Assembly (NCBI GenBank): GCA_938036845.1
Contig: CALHWA010000075.1
Span: 1 to 5,733 of the forward strand
Length of the DNA: 5,733 nucleotides
Direction of reading: 5' to 3'
DNA from: an uncultured Candidatus Saccharibacteria bacterium
GTDB lineage: Bacteria; Patescibacteriota; Saccharimonadia; Saccharimonadales; Saccharimonadaceae
In this document: piece after piece, positions 5,133 through 5,733 of the stretch
How positions within the stretch are numbered: position 1 is the first letter of the stretch
How the letters are laid out: every line of letters starts with the position of its first letter
Notes under the pieces: model-generated
Databases searched by the model: none
The model's input: the letters and a program-made list of their open reading frames with translations, nothing else
Told to the model about the DNA's origin: nothing
Program-made: the position numbers and the translations under genes

Positions 5133-5733
5133 TCACACCCGATACCCGCGCAAAAATGCTGCGGCGCTGAGCTCTTTGCCGCTGGGGGCGATGAGCTGGT
5201 CGATGACGAGATAGGTGTCGTCGCTGCAGCGTGGATCAAGTGTGGTGACAGGCGCCGGCGCGGTGTGTGCCTGAGTGATGATATAGTGCCGCTCGCCCAG
5301 CTGGAGGCGAGCGCGTGGGTAGTGATGGTAGGCACGCACCATTGCTTCGGCCTCTGCGGCAGTGTGCTGAGCGGGGTTGATAATGCCGCTGGCTTTGGTG
5401 AGGAGCTGGCAGTAACTTGCAGTGAACTCGTCTTGCGGTGTGGGCTGGAGGCTACCACTCACGATGCGTGGCAGGAGCTGCACTAGTGCCTTGCTGCCAA
5501 GCTGGCCTAGTGTGTTGTAGAGCTCGAGCTGCTGCTCGTCACCGCGTAAGGGGTGGGTGAGCTGCGCATAGACCGGTCCGGCGTCCATAGCGGCGCTGAG
5601 CTGCATAATGCTGACGCCAGTGGCGGTATCGCGATTGGCAATGGCGCTCTCAATTGGTGAAGGGCCGCGATAGCGTGGCAGGAGCGATGGGTGGAGGTTG
5701 ATAATCCCTGGGGAAAAGCAGTCGATTACTACT
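5133..5733 (-). CDS. fmt: Methionyl-tRNA formyltransferase, N-terminus beyond the window
   Basis: Fmt transfers a formyl group from 10-formyl-tetrahydrofolate to the amino group of Met-tRNA(fMet), making the initiator that IF-2 recognises. The frame is open from 5732 on the minus strand to the TGA at 5133-5135, giving 199 visible residues; the ATG at 5606 is internal. The first 54 residues carry the formyltransferase signature: INLHPSLLPRYRG (11-23), TGVSIMQL (38-45) and MDAG (49-52). Asn12, His14 and Asp50 match the catalytic Asn106, His108 and Asp144 of E. coli Fmt with identical spacing, so roughly 94 N-terminal residues lie off the window. The C-terminal OB-fold tRNA-binding domain follows (about 100-199), ending in the family-typical GKELSAAAFLRGYRV. 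It is slightly shorter than the E. coli C-terminus. No strong terminator lies just after the stop. Its codon use resembles infB. Confidence 0.96.
   Translation of the reverse strand, partial: VVIDCFSPGIINLHPSLLPRYRGPSPIESAIANRDTATGVSIMQLSAAMDAGPVYAQLTHPLRGDEQQLELYNTLGQLGSKALVQLLPRIVSGSLQPTPQDEFTASYCQLLTKASGIINPAQHTAAEAEAMVRAYHHYPRARLQLGERHYIITQAHTAPAPVTTLDPRCSDDTYLVIDQLIAPSGKELSAAAFLRGYRV

Noticed and set aside
5070..5486. 138-codon plus-strand ORF opposite fmt.
   Set aside because: It is antisense to the clearly homologous fmt reading frame, starts at GTG without a ribosome binding site, and shows no family features.

Overview
The window is a compact bacterial chromosome segment of medium G+C that uses the standard genetic code: its stops are TAG, TAA and TGA, with no in-frame TGA inside the recognised genes. 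It holds the bulk of infB (translation initiation factor IF-2) at the left edge and the C-terminal two thirds of fmt (methionyl-tRNA formyltransferase) on the minus strand at the right edge. The small acidic protein pair between them recalls families I associate with Patescibacteria/CPR, most likely Candidatus Saccharibacteria (TM7). That placement is inference; IF-2 and Fmt themselves are universal in bacteria.

Layout. Positions 1-1652 are infB, truncated at its 5' end and closed by a clean intrinsic terminator at 1741-1769, so rbfA does not follow. A near-consensus sigma-70-type promoter (1791-1819) then drives a 518-aa orphan protein (1860-3416) made of helical islands joined by Pro/Ala/Ser/Gln-rich linkers. 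It has no recognisable enzyme domain, membrane segment or cysteine. Next come two small proteins, of 107 aa (3502-3825) and 180 aa (4186-4728), whose N-terminal domains appear homologous. Between them lies a possible 72-aa Cys-containing ORF (3862-4080), in frame with the 107-aa gene but beyond its TGA. The 180-aa gene has its own extended -10 promoter and a strong Shine-Dalgarno. A probably bidirectional terminator (4744-4785) follows it.

The 404-bp interval between the 180-aa gene and the end of fmt has no convincing gene but is rich in inverted repeats. The main one is a perfect 20-bp inverted repeat enclosing a 112-nt hairpin with further nested stems (4809-4920). It is followed by at least three smaller hairpins (4943-5049). 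This is the best candidate in the window for something undescribed: a non-coding RNA, a structured fmt 3' UTR, or a small non-autonomous mobile element.

Functional links. Fmt formylates the initiator Met-tRNA, and the C-terminal domain of IF-2 recognises that fMet-tRNA, so the window is flanked by two consecutive steps of translation initiation. Nothing in the sequence ties the three or four hypothetical proteins to that process.
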